Of a DNA stretch of 18,956 nucleotides, positions 1 to 6,400 are shown one piece after another (positions within the stretch are counted from its first letter, which is position 1; every line of letters starts with the position of its first letter). Below the pieces are notes generated by a model. That model had not been told where the DNA came from and did no database searches. It saw only the letters and a list, made by a program, of their open reading frames with translations. Position numbers and translations under genes: made by a program. The stretch spans positions 1-18,956 of the forward strand of contig JAEEKM010000356.1 in the NCBI GenBank assembly GCA_016282455.1, written 5' to 3'. The stretch is from Treponema sp. (GTDB taxonomy: Bacteria; Spirochaetota; Spirochaetia; Treponematales; Treponemataceae).

Positions 1-9
1 AACAAGTTC

Positions 10-303
10 TTATCCGCTGAACTCCATAATCACTTTGCCGCCGTCTATGGGCTGAATAAAACTGTCATGCTTTTCTGCAGTAATGCCAGTGAGTGGCTGG
101 AACCAGTGTGTAAAATGAGTGGCACCTTTTTCTACCGCCCAGTCCTTCATTGCATTTGCAACCACAGTTGCAACGGCAGGATCAAGTTTTTCTCCGCCCT
201 GAATTGTTTTCATCAGCTGCTTGAAAGTCTCTTTTGGCAAACGGGATTTCATTACAGTTTCGTTGAAAACATTTTCACCAAAAATTGCTGTTACTTCTTC
301 CAT
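10..303 (-). CDS. glnN: Type III glutamine synthetase, N-terminal part, cut by an in-frame stop
   Basis: Type III glutamine synthetases (about 700 residues) make glutamine from glutamate, ammonia and ATP in the cytoplasm. The 97 residues here match the N-terminal region of that family: RLPKETFKQL, then NAMKDWAVEKGATHFTHWFQ, then PLTGITAEKHDSFI, then KVIMEFSG. In the family FSG is followed by Lys and a leucine-rich stretch. Here the next codon is TAA, and the same frame goes on with Glu-Leu-Val to the window edge, so the stop looks like one AAA-to-TAA change. None of the catalytic core lies in this piece. The ATG has an AAGGAG seven bases upstream. The leader carries two attenuator-like elements. 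The family call is firm. Whether the stop is real, an assembly error or a decayed gene cannot be decided here. Confidence 0.85.
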   Translation of the reverse strand: MEEVTAIFGENVFNETVMKSRLPKETFKQLMKTIQGGEKLDPAVATVVANAMKDWAVEKGATHFTHWFQPLTGITAEKHDSFIQPIDGGKVIMEFSG

Positions 304-393
304 TGTTTACTCCTTAAATATTTTATTTAGGAAGGGGAAGTCTCGCCGGAAACTTCGCGCATCTGCGCTCGTTGCGAATACCCCCTATACAAT
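304..393 (-). other. Distal glnN 5' leader
   Basis: This untranslated stretch lies between the second leader terminator and the glnN ribosome binding site (AAGGAG at about 311-316). Its middle (about 335-385) is clearly richer in G+C than its surroundings. Read as RNA from the minus strand, it can form GCGC-AGAU-GCGC and a GAAGU/ACUUC stem, possibly enclosed by a GGGG/CCCC helix. No reading frame with a ribosome binding site is seen. It could be a further regulatory fold or simply a leader spacer. Confidence 0.35.
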
Positions 394-452
394 AAAAAAC
401 AAAAGGCGCCGAAACCCCAGACCGTTGTACACCAGTCTAAAACTTCAGCGCC
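394..452 (-). terminator. Second intrinsic terminator (attenuator) in the glnN leader
   Basis: Read on the minus strand, GGCGCUGAAG (452-443) pairs with UUUCGGCGCC (414-405) over ten base pairs with two or three wobbles. An inner AGACUG/CGGUCU helix follows, and the stem ends in UUUUGUUUUUU. It lies inside the leader, about 90 bases before the glnN start and on the same strand, so it would stop glnN transcription unless melted. Its first bases are also the loop end and 3' arm of the hexaloop hairpin at 446-459. Confidence 0.75.
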
Positions 453-459
453 TTTGCCG
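446..459 (-). promoter_or_regulatory. Hexaloop stem-loop 2 of glnN leader (candidate ANTAR antiterminator site)
   Basis: The RNA reads CGGC-AAAGGC-GCUG: four base pairs (one G-U) closing a six-base loop with A at position 1 and G at position 4, the residues ANTAR proteins read in known targets. Loop bases 5-6 plus the 3' arm are part of the 5' arm of the terminator at 394-452, so the two folds exclude each other. The preceding AAACGGCAAAG is nearly the same as in the gltB and glnA leaders. The stem is short, so support comes from the comparison between leaders. Confidence 0.6.
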
Positions 460-486
460 TTTATTATACCGATTAAAATTCAGCAA

Positions 487-522
487 TAAAAAAAGGCCAC
501 AAGAATTCTTTTTCCTGTGACC
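487..522 (-). terminator. First intrinsic terminator (attenuator) in the glnN leader
   Basis: GGUCACAGGA (522-513) pairs with UCUUGUGGCC (504-495) over ten base pairs around an eight-base loop, followed by seven U. It starts about 14 bases after the predicted transcription start, so it would end nearly all glnN transcripts when formed. The opening GGUC and the U-tract match the first terminators in the gltB and glnA leaders. Confidence 0.8.
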
Positions 523-536
523 TCTTTGTCTCTGAT
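513..536 (-). promoter_or_regulatory. Hexaloop stem-loop 1 of glnN leader (candidate ANTAR antiterminator site)
   Basis: GAC-AAAGAG-GUC (530-519) forms a three-pair stem with the A1/G4 hexaloop. Outward it can extend through A-A mismatches to further G-C, C-G and U-G pairs, reaching the predicted 5' end at 536. The 3' side is shared with the 5' arm of the terminator at 487-522. The stem is weaker than in gltB and glnA, but the loop is identical (AAAGAG). Confidence 0.55.
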
Positions 537-542
537 GCTTTA

Positions 543-571
543 CTTATAGCGTGAAGAGAAATTTTTGTCAA
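543..571 (-). promoter_or_regulatory. glnN promoter
   Basis: A -35 box TTGACA (571-566) and a -10 box TATAAG (548-543) on the minus strand are exactly 17 bases apart, as for the vegetative sigma factor. The start is predicted near 536, giving a leader of about 230 bases before glnN. The divergent promoter at 580-608 starts nine bases away, so the two share one control region. Confidence 0.75.
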
Positions 572-579
572 TATATTTT

Positions 580-608
580 TTTACAAAACCCAAAATATAT
601 GCTATTGT
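580..608 (+). promoter_or_regulatory. Promoter of the deoxyinosine glycosylase gene
   Basis: TTTACA (580-585), a 17-base spacer and TATTGT (603-608) form a plausible vegetative promoter. The start would be near 615, only about four bases before the preferred ATG, which implies a nearly leaderless mRNA. No Shine-Dalgarno sequence is visible there, in keeping with this. Confidence 0.5.
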
Positions 609-618
609 AAAAACAGGT

Positions 619-1161
619 ATGACAGAAAACTCAGAATCAGAAACAATAGTTCATCAGATTGCACCGGTGTGGAACTCAGAAAGCAGGATTTTAATTCTTG
701 GGACAATGCCTTCACCTAAAAGCAGGGAAGCAGGGTTTTATTACATGCATCCTCAAAACAGATTCTGGAAAGTAGTGCCTGCTGTTTTTGGAGAAGAACT
801 CATTCACCCGAATAATTCACCTGACAGAATTGCTGCAATTTCTGAAAGACGAAGTTTTCTCCTGAGCCATCACCTTGCCCTCTGGGACGTACTTGCAAGC
901 TGTGAAATTTCAGGAGCGGCTGATTCTTCAATTAAAAATGCAATCCCAAACGACTTTAACGAAATCTTAAGTCATTCAAAAATCAAACATATTTTCTGCA
1001 CGGGAAAAACCGCCTATAGTCTATGGAAAAAACACTGCGAAAAAAATTATGACGGCTTATATAAACTGACCGTTGAATGCCTTCCAAGCACCAGTCCTGC
1101 AAACGCCGCCTCTTCGCTTGAAAAATTAAAAGAAACTTACAAAGTAATTCTACAAATTTAA
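619..1161 (+). CDS. DNA-deoxyinosine (hypoxanthine) glycosylase, uracil-DNA glycosylase superfamily
   Basis: The product resembles the hypoxanthine-DNA glycosylase branch (family 6) of the uracil-DNA glycosylase superfamily, which removes deaminated adenine from DNA to start base excision repair. Motif 1 is ILGTMPSPKSREAGFYYMHP followed by QNRFW, the family's nucleotide-binding loop. Further on come LWDVLASCEISGAADSSI, IKHIFCTGKTA and the C-terminal LPSTSPANA loop, which inserts into DNA. The reading frame is open from an ATG at 565, but the -10 and -35 boxes fall inside that extension and the family N-terminus fits 619, so I use 619 (180 residues). It stands alone, divergent from glnN, with no evident link to nitrogen metabolism. 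Substrate preference is inferred from family resemblance. Confidence 0.8.
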   Translation: MTENSESETIVHQIAPVWNSESRILILGTMPSPKSREAGFYYMHPQNRFWKVVPAVFGEELIHPNNSPDRIAAISERRSFLLSHHLALWDVLASCEISGAADSSIKNAIPNDFNEILSHSKIKHIFCTGKTAYSLWKKHCEKNYDGLYKLTVECLPSTSPANAASSLEKLKETYKVILQI

Positions 1162-1168
1162 TCTTCAC

Positions 1169-1228
1169 GGCAGGAAAAAGACTATAGCCGTACAAACCCA
1201 CAGTCCTTTTCCTGTCATTTATTTTTTT
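1169..1228 (+). terminator. Convergent intrinsic terminator
   Basis: GGCAGGAAAAAGACU (1169-1183) pairs with AGUCCUUUUCCUGUC (1202-1216) over 14 of 15 positions, with an 18-base loop, followed by AUUUAUUUUUUU. It begins eight bases after the glycosylase stop codon. The U-tract runs into the stop of the gene on the other strand. The minus-strand side lacks a comparable U-tract, so it works mainly for the plus-strand gene but may slow both. Confidence 0.8.
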
Positions 1229-2231
1229 AATGTTCAACAGCATCTTCAAAGGAAGCTTCGGTTAGACCTTCTGCCTGTACCCTTGCATCTTTTTCTGTCA
1301 TTTCAAACTTAATGTATTTTCCAAAGACCCAGCCTTCAAGAGCATCATCTGACATAGCGGCAAGTTCATTTATAAAATACCAGCAGTCAGTAGTACCCTC
1401 AATTGTTGAGGTCTCTGCACTTTTCTTAAAAACAAGAACTTCTCTTCCGTCACTGAGCTGTCCTGCAACTTCTCCGCTTACCGGTGACTTTCGCACATTG
1501 ATGTTTGCCCCGTCATCTGAAAAAATTGCAGCATAGAAAGGTTCCACTTCAATCTCGCCGTAAAGTTTATCATACTCTGACTGAATGTAGTTTAAGATTT
1601 CCTGGCTGGCAGGGATTTTTTTTGCATTCTTAAAAAGTTCCTCTTTCATTGCCTTTTCTTTTGCCGCATCTTTATTTCTGAGGGCAACAGCAGTATCCAC
1701 CACGCGGACGGCATCAAGGTCATTTTTATTCTTGCTCACTTTTTCAGAAAAAACATAGCGCTTTCTGATTTCGTTCCCGCTATCTGACCAGTACTGAATC
1801 TCCGTAAATGAACAGCCGTTTTTGTCTGTCTTATTACCAGAAACAATAATTGAAGCCTGTTCAATCTTTCCGTTTATGAAAGCAGAAATTGAAGGCTTGG
1901 CAAAAAGAGTTGTGTCAGAGAGAATAACTGTTGCAGAGTTTCCAAGAGCAACTTCGCTTTCCCTGGCATAATAAGTTTTTTTGTCGTAGCTCACCTTGTA
2001 GAACTTAATGTTTTCAAAACGGTCTTTTTCGGTAATCATTGTGAGCAGAACCGGGTTTTCATCCTCAACCACAAGCATGGTTCCCGCAGGCACTGCCACT
2101 GCCCATTCAACGCCGCCGTTACCCTTGTCTTCGCGGAGTGGTCCGTTCGGGCGGAGCATAAAACCATCTGTATTTGCAAAAGCATTAACTGCAAAAAGTG
2201 CAAGTAAAGTATATGTGAATATTTTTTTCAT
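1227..2231 (-). CDS. Secreted protein with C-terminal SH3-like domain
   Basis: Hypothetical exported protein of 334 residues. A classical signal peptide (MKKIFTYTLLALFAVNAFA) suggests cleavage after Ala19 and a periplasmic or surface location. Residues about 233-309 look like a bacterial SH3 domain: GANINVRKSPVSGEVAGQL, then REVLVFKK, then DCWYFI and GWVFGKYIKF. Residues about 45-130 show a weaker, possibly related beta-rich repeat (VAVPAGTMLVVED, YARESEVALG). A charged helical stretch (about 185-225) joins the halves. The gene follows the lipoprotein gene after 11 bases, and its GGGAG ribosome binding site sits right after that gene's stop codon, so the two are probably co-transcribed and coupled. 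Such domains often bind cell-wall peptides, but no ligand can be named. Confidence 0.75.
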   Translation of the reverse strand: MKKIFTYTLLALFAVNAFANTDGFMLRPNGPLREDKGNGGVEWAVAVPAGTMLVVEDENPVLLTMITEKDRFENIKFYKVSYDKKTYYARESEVALGNSATVILSDTTLFAKPSISAFINGKIEQASIIVSGNKTDKNGCSFTEIQYWSDSGNEIRKRYVFSEKVSKNKNDLDAVRVVDTAVALRNKDAAKEKAMKEELFKNAKKIPASQEILNYIQSEYDKLYGEIEVEPFYAAIFSDDGANINVRKSPVSGEVAGQLSDGREVLVFKKSAETSTIEGTTDCWYFINELAAMSDDALEGWVFGKYIKFEMTEKDARVQAEGLTEASFEDAVEH

Positions 2232-2242
2232 TTTATTCTCCC

Positions 2243-3073
2243 TTATTCAGAAACACTGAGATTAGATTCTCCGGCAAAAGTTTTTACTGCTTCCACAGTT
2301 TTTTCTGTAACCGCAGTCTTTTCTGCCATAGCAAAAAACTTTCTGACAAAATAATCTTTTTCATCAGAATCTGATTCAGAAAGAATATCTACAAATTTCA
2401 AAATGACTTCTTCAAGAACTTCAGGATCTGTGTCGGCTTTTACTTTTGAAAAGAAGCGGGCACTTTCCTTTATCATGGGTTTGTATGAAAAAGTATCTTT
2501 CTGAAGGTAGATTTCTTTTCCGAAAGGTCTTCCGTTGTAAATTACTACTTTATAAAAACCGTTTGTGCCTTCGATCTGTCCGTCAGCGGCTGCAATAAAA
2601 GTACCTTCGTCTACCTGGGTTCCAGTAATGCTTGCAATATCCGGAGAAGAATATGCAAAGGCGTCTTCTGTCATAACCCATGAAAGTTCAACTTCAGGTG
2701 CACTTACAAAAATGTCACGAGTCCAATTATCTTTTTCCTCATACTGAACACGGATAAAATCAAAGGCTTCTTCTTTACCGCTCTGTAAATGACGGACTGC
2801 ATTTTTCTGCTCAACTGAATCATCTTCATTCAGATAGATTTTTATTCCGTCTCCAGTTTCTGCTTCGTTAACGGCATACATTTTTCCGTCATCACGCTCT
2901 TCATACAAAATCCATCCGGAATAGATGACTCTGCTGGATGCACTTTTTTGAACCATTGCAGATTCCTGTTTTGTCCCGGATGAAGAAGCAGCCTGTGAAT
3001 CTTTTCCCGTGCAGGAAAAAAACAGGGCGCCAGTTACAACCAGGGCACACATTGCAAACAAAATCTTTTTCAT
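2243..3073 (-). CDS. Putative lipoprotein with SH3-like repeats
   Basis: The protein (276 residues) begins with a lipoprotein signal, MKKILFAMCALVVTGALFFS followed by Cys21, so it is likely lipidated and anchored in a membrane. A Ser-rich tether follows. The rest is beta-rich with two SH3-like segments (roughly VIYSGWILYEERDDGKMYAV to IFVSAPEVELSW, and TEDAFAYSSPDIASITG to GKEIYLQKD) and an acidic helical C-terminus. The fold resembles parts of the downstream secreted protein, so the pair may be diverged paralogues. I use the ATG at 3073, which has GGAG seven bases upstream. The frame is open four codons further to a TTG, but that overlaps the ribosome binding site. No specific function is recognised. 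Confidence 0.75.
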   Translation of the reverse strand: MKKILFAMCALVVTGALFFSCTGKDSQAASSSGTKQESAMVQKSASSRVIYSGWILYEERDDGKMYAVNEAETGDGIKIYLNEDDSVEQKNAVRHLQSGKEEAFDFIRVQYEEKDNWTRDIFVSAPEVELSWVMTEDAFAYSSPDIASITGTQVDEGTFIAAADGQIEGTNGFYKVVIYNGRPFGKEIYLQKDTFSYKPMIKESARFFSKVKADTDPEVLEEVILKFVDILSESDSDEKDYFVRKFFAMAEKTAVTEKTVEAVKTFAGESNLSVSE

Positions 3074-3101
3074 TTTTTTCTCCAATTTATTTTGTCAAAA
3101 G

Positions 3102-3124
3102 AAGTATAACAGATAATTATACTT
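3102..3124 (-). promoter_or_regulatory. Inverted repeat and possible promoter of the lipoprotein gene
   Basis: AAGTATAA and TTATACTT form a perfect eight-base inverted repeat with a seven-base spacer. On the minus strand one half holds an extended -10 sequence, TGTTATACT, about 30 bases before the lipoprotein start, and the other half holds TATAAT. No convincing -35 box goes with either. A dimeric repressor site over the promoter is possible, but an A+T-rich promoter could give this by chance. Confidence 0.35.
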
Positions 3125-3223
3125 TTCGTCTATTGATTTCTTTTTTTGCGTACCATTTTCCTTAACAATTCTCATGTTTACATAAAATTCCAACATTGAC
3201 TTATTGTGGATGAAAAACCGCTC

Positions 3224-3252
3224 TTGACATTTGTTCCTAATATTTATAAAGT
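3224..3252 (+). promoter_or_regulatory. gltB-gltD-purF promoter
   Basis: A perfect -35 TTGACA (3224-3229) and -10 TAAAGT (3247-3252) with 17-base spacing. The predicted start is A3259, one base before the hexaloop stem, giving a leader of about 190 bases before gltB. No sigma-54 type GG/GC element was seen by eye, so nitrogen control, if present, probably acts in the leader. Confidence 0.65.
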
Positions 3253-3259
3253 AACTGAA

Positions 3260-3275
3260 ACGGCAAAGAGGTCGT
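3260..3275 (+). promoter_or_regulatory. Hexaloop stem-loop of gltB leader (candidate ANTAR antiterminator site)
   Basis: ACGGC-AAAGAG-GUCGU: five continuous base pairs (one G-U) and a six-base loop with A1 and G4. The same 16 bases occur in the glnA leader, also one base after the predicted start. The last loop base and the 3' arm open the left arm of the terminator at 3270-3328, so stem-loop and terminator cannot coexist. This is the geometry expected of an ANTAR-stabilised antiterminator. Confidence 0.7.
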
Positions 3276-3328
3276 AGATAATGTTTCTTGTTTTTAAAGA
3301 AGCAGTGTCTACGGCCTTTTTGTTTTTT
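3270..3328 (+). terminator. First intrinsic terminator (attenuator) in the gltB leader
   Basis: GGUCGUAGA (3270-3278) pairs with UCUACGGCC (3308-3316) over nine base pairs with one wobble. An inner GUUUCUU/AAGAAGC helix follows, and the tract UUUUUGUUUUUU comes directly after. It starts 11 bases into the predicted transcript and 120 bases before gltB with no gene in front, so it can only be a leader attenuator. Confidence 0.8.
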
Positions 3329-3352
3329 AGCCCAATCTCAAAGACGGTGAGG

Positions 3353-3396
3353 AAGCCGCAAGTGCAAGTGAATGCTTGTACCTGCGGCTTTTTTTT
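3353..3396 (+). terminator. Second intrinsic terminator (attenuator) in the gltB leader
   Basis: AAGCCGCA (3353-3360) pairs with UGCGGCUU (3383-3390), continued by GUGCAAG/CUUGUAC, and is followed by U. It is a second strong stop in the same leader, about 50 bases before the gltB start. A competing hairpin CGGU-GAGGAA-GCCG (3345-3358) would share its 5' arm, but that loop has G, not A, at position 1. A second AAAGAC loop at 3340-3345 has a poor stem. How this terminator is relieved is unclear. Confidence 0.75.
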
Positions 3397-3447
3397 CGTC
3401 TGTAAAGATTCTGGTAAATTAAAATGCAATTACTTCACAGGTGGTGA

Positions 3448-6400
3448 ATGATGAAGAGAACACTTTACGAACCTTCTTTTGAACATGATAACTGCGGCAT
3501 TGGTGCAGTGGTAAACATTGACGGAAGTGCTTCCCATGGCATTGTAGATAATGCCCTCTGCATTGTAGAAAAACTTGAACACAGGGCAGGAAAAGATGCT
3601 TCCGGAGAAACCGGAGACGGAGTGGGAATTCTCCTTCAAACCTGTCATGACTTTTTTGAAGAAGCCTGTAAGAAAAATGAAATTGCTTTAAGTGACGGTT
3701 CTGTTTGCCAATCACTAGGCAGTATGCGGGATTACGGAGTGGGAATGTTTTTCTTTCCCCAGCAGGGATGTAATGAAGAAAAAGAGCGTTTTGAAAAAAC
3801 TGTCTCTTCTGAAAACTTAAAATTTCTGGGCTGGAGAAAAGTTCCTGTAAACGAAAGCGTACTTGGAAAAAAAGCACGGGACTGTATGCCGCAGATCTGG
3901 CAGGCTTTTATTGCAAAACCAGAAGCTTGTGAAAAGGGAATTGACTTTGACAGAAAACTATATGTTCTTCGCAGGGAATTTGAAAAAGGTTCCACACAGT
4001 CTTCCACTTCAAAAACTTATGTCTGCTCCCTTTCTTCCAGAACAATTGTTTACAAAGGCATGTTCCTTGTGCACGAACTCCGCACTTTTTACAGCGACCT
4101 TCAGTCACCCAAATATGAGTCTGCACTTGCAATCGTTCACTCAAGATTTTCCACAAACACACAGCCTTCCTGGGAAAGGGCTCACCCAAACAGATTCATT
4201 GCCCACAACGGAGAAATAAATACAATCCGCGGAAATGTAGACAGGATGCTTGCCAGAGAAGAAACCCTTTCTTCAAAAAAGTTTTCTGACTGTGACATGA
4301 AAAAAATTCTTCCTGCGGTAGACACAAACGGAAGTGACTCTGCAATGCTGGACAACACGCTTGAGTTCCTTCTCATGAACGGAATGAGTCTTCCGCTTGC
4401 AGTTATGACCTGTATTCCAGAGCCATGGAAACATGACGGAAGCATGGATCAGAAGAAAAAAGATTTTTACCATGACTGGGCAACCATGATGGAAAGCTGT
4501 GATGGACCTGCCGCAATTCTTTTCAGCTACGGAGATATTCTTGGTGCAACGCTTGACAGAAATGGCCTCAGACCAAGCCGCTACTATATTACAAAAGACA
4601 ACATGCTCATTCTTTCCAGTGAAGTTGGTGTTCTGGACATTCCTGAAGAAAACATAAAAGTAAAATCCCGTCTGCAGCCCGGACGCATTCTTCTTGTAGA
4701 CACAGTGCAGAAAAAAATTATTTCTGACCAGGAGTGCAAGAGTCTTTATGCAGGTGCCCATCCTTACGGGGAGTGGCTGGATATGAACCTGACTCATCTT
4801 GCAGACTTAAAAATTCCAAACAAGAAAATTCCAGTCAGCAGTCAGGAAGAAAGAAACATTCTCTACCGGGCTTTTGGCTGGAACTACGAAGACGTTAACG
4901 AGATGATTCTTCCCATGGCAAAAAACGGCGTTGAACCTACCGCAAGCATGGGAGTAGATACCCCTCTTGCAGTGATGAGTGAAAAACATCCCTCCCTCTT
5001 CTCTTACTTTAAGCAGCTCTTTGCACAGGTAACAAATCCTCCGATTGACAGTCTGCGTGAAAAGATTGTTACCGACACAACAGTTTATCTTGGAAAAGAC
5101 GGAAACCTTCTGGAAGCAGAGGCTAAAAACTGCCGCGTGCTTGAAATTAACAATCCTATTTTAACGGGAACGGACCTTATTAAAATTGCAGCCTTAAATC
5201 AGAGCGGACTAAAGGCAAAAACAGTTTCCATTCTCTTTGATATAAATGAACAAAAACATGACAGGCTTAAAGCAGCACTGGAAAATCTTTTTACCCAGAT
5301 CGACAAAGCCTACGCAGAGGGTTACAACATAATCATTTTAAGTGACCGCGGAGTAGACGAAAAACATGCAGCCATTCCCGCCATTCTTGCAGTGAGTGCA
5401 GTGGAACAGTATCTTGTACGAACAAAAAAGAGAACTGCAGTTTCTGTAATTCTTGAGAGTGCAGAAGTTCGTGACGTGCATCAGGCAGCCATGTGTCTGG
5501 GTTACGGAGCAAGAGCCGTGAACCCCTATCTTGCACACGAAGCCATTGCAGAACTTATTGACCAGAAAATTCTTGACAAGGACTATCATACTGCAATTGA
5601 TGACTACAACAAGGGAATCATAAACGGCATTGTAAAGATTGCTGCAAAGATGGGAATAAGCACAATTCAGTCTTACCAGTCTGCACAGATTTTTGAAGCA
5701 GTTGGAATTGCAAAGGAAGTAATAGACAAATACTTTACAAATACAGTAAGCCGCGTTGGAGGAATTACACTTAAGGAAATTGAAGAAGATGTTCTCTACC
5801 ATCACAGTCAGGGCTTTGATCCGGACGGGCTTACAGTAAATACACATCTTGATTCTGTGGGTAAACATAAGTTCCGCCGCGGACCTCAGGCAGAAAGTCA
5901 TCTTTACAACCCGGAAACAATTGTTGCCCTTCAGCAGGCTACCCGTAACGGAGACTACAAACGCTTTAAGGAATACACCGCTCTTGTTGACGACAATGCT
6001 CATCCCCACACCCTCCGGGCAATGCTGGACTTTGATTTTGAAAAAGCAGTTTCCATTCCCCTGGACGAAGTAGAAAGCGTAGAGTCTATTGTTCAGAGAT
6101 TTAAAACCGGTGCAATGTCTTACGGTTCAATCAGCGAAGAAGCACACAAGTGCATGGCAGCGGCAATGAATCACCTGCATGGAAAATCAAACTCTGGAGA
6201 AGGCGGAGAAAAACCCGAGAGGCTTGGAACAGAATATAATTCTGCAATCAAACAGGTTGCTTCAGGAAGATTTGGTGTAACGGAAGAATATCTTTTGAGT
6301 GCAAAAGAAATTCAGATTAAAATGGCACAGGGAGCAAAACCCGGAGAAGGCGGACACCTGCCCGGAAAAAAAGTTTACCCCTGGATTGCAAAGACCCGCT

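Noticed and set aside
463..468. TATAAT on the minus strand just before glnN hexaloop 2, as a second promoter
   Set aside because: The predicted start (456) would fall inside the hexaloop stem and destroy it, and there is no -35 match at proper distance. Readthrough from the promoter at 543-571 is simpler.
221..520. A 99-codon plus-strand reading frame over the glnN leader
   Set aside because: It lies across the glnN start, promoter-proximal hairpins and terminators of the other strand, has no ribosome binding site, and its basic, low-complexity product looks like a translation of structured leader sequence.
565..618. Upstream ATG start for the deoxyinosine glycosylase
   Set aside because: The 18 extra residues do not look like the family N-terminus, and this stretch holds the likely promoter boxes.
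3074..3085. TTG start four codons upstream for the lipoprotein
   Set aside because: It overlaps the GGAG that serves as ribosome binding site for the ATG at 3073, and MKKILF is a standard signal-peptide start.
3224..3447. Glutamine riboswitch, T-box or sigma-54 control for the gltB leader
   Set aside because: No T-box core, no recognisable glnA-type glutamine riboswitch core, and no GG/GC sigma-54 boxes seen by eye. The hexaloop/terminator overlap explains the leader better.
4273..4797. Long minus-strand reading frames inside gltB (also 5338-6009)
   Set aside because: They are opposite a fully supported gltB frame, have no ribosome binding sites, and their products are Cys/Phe/Asn-rich with no family resemblance.
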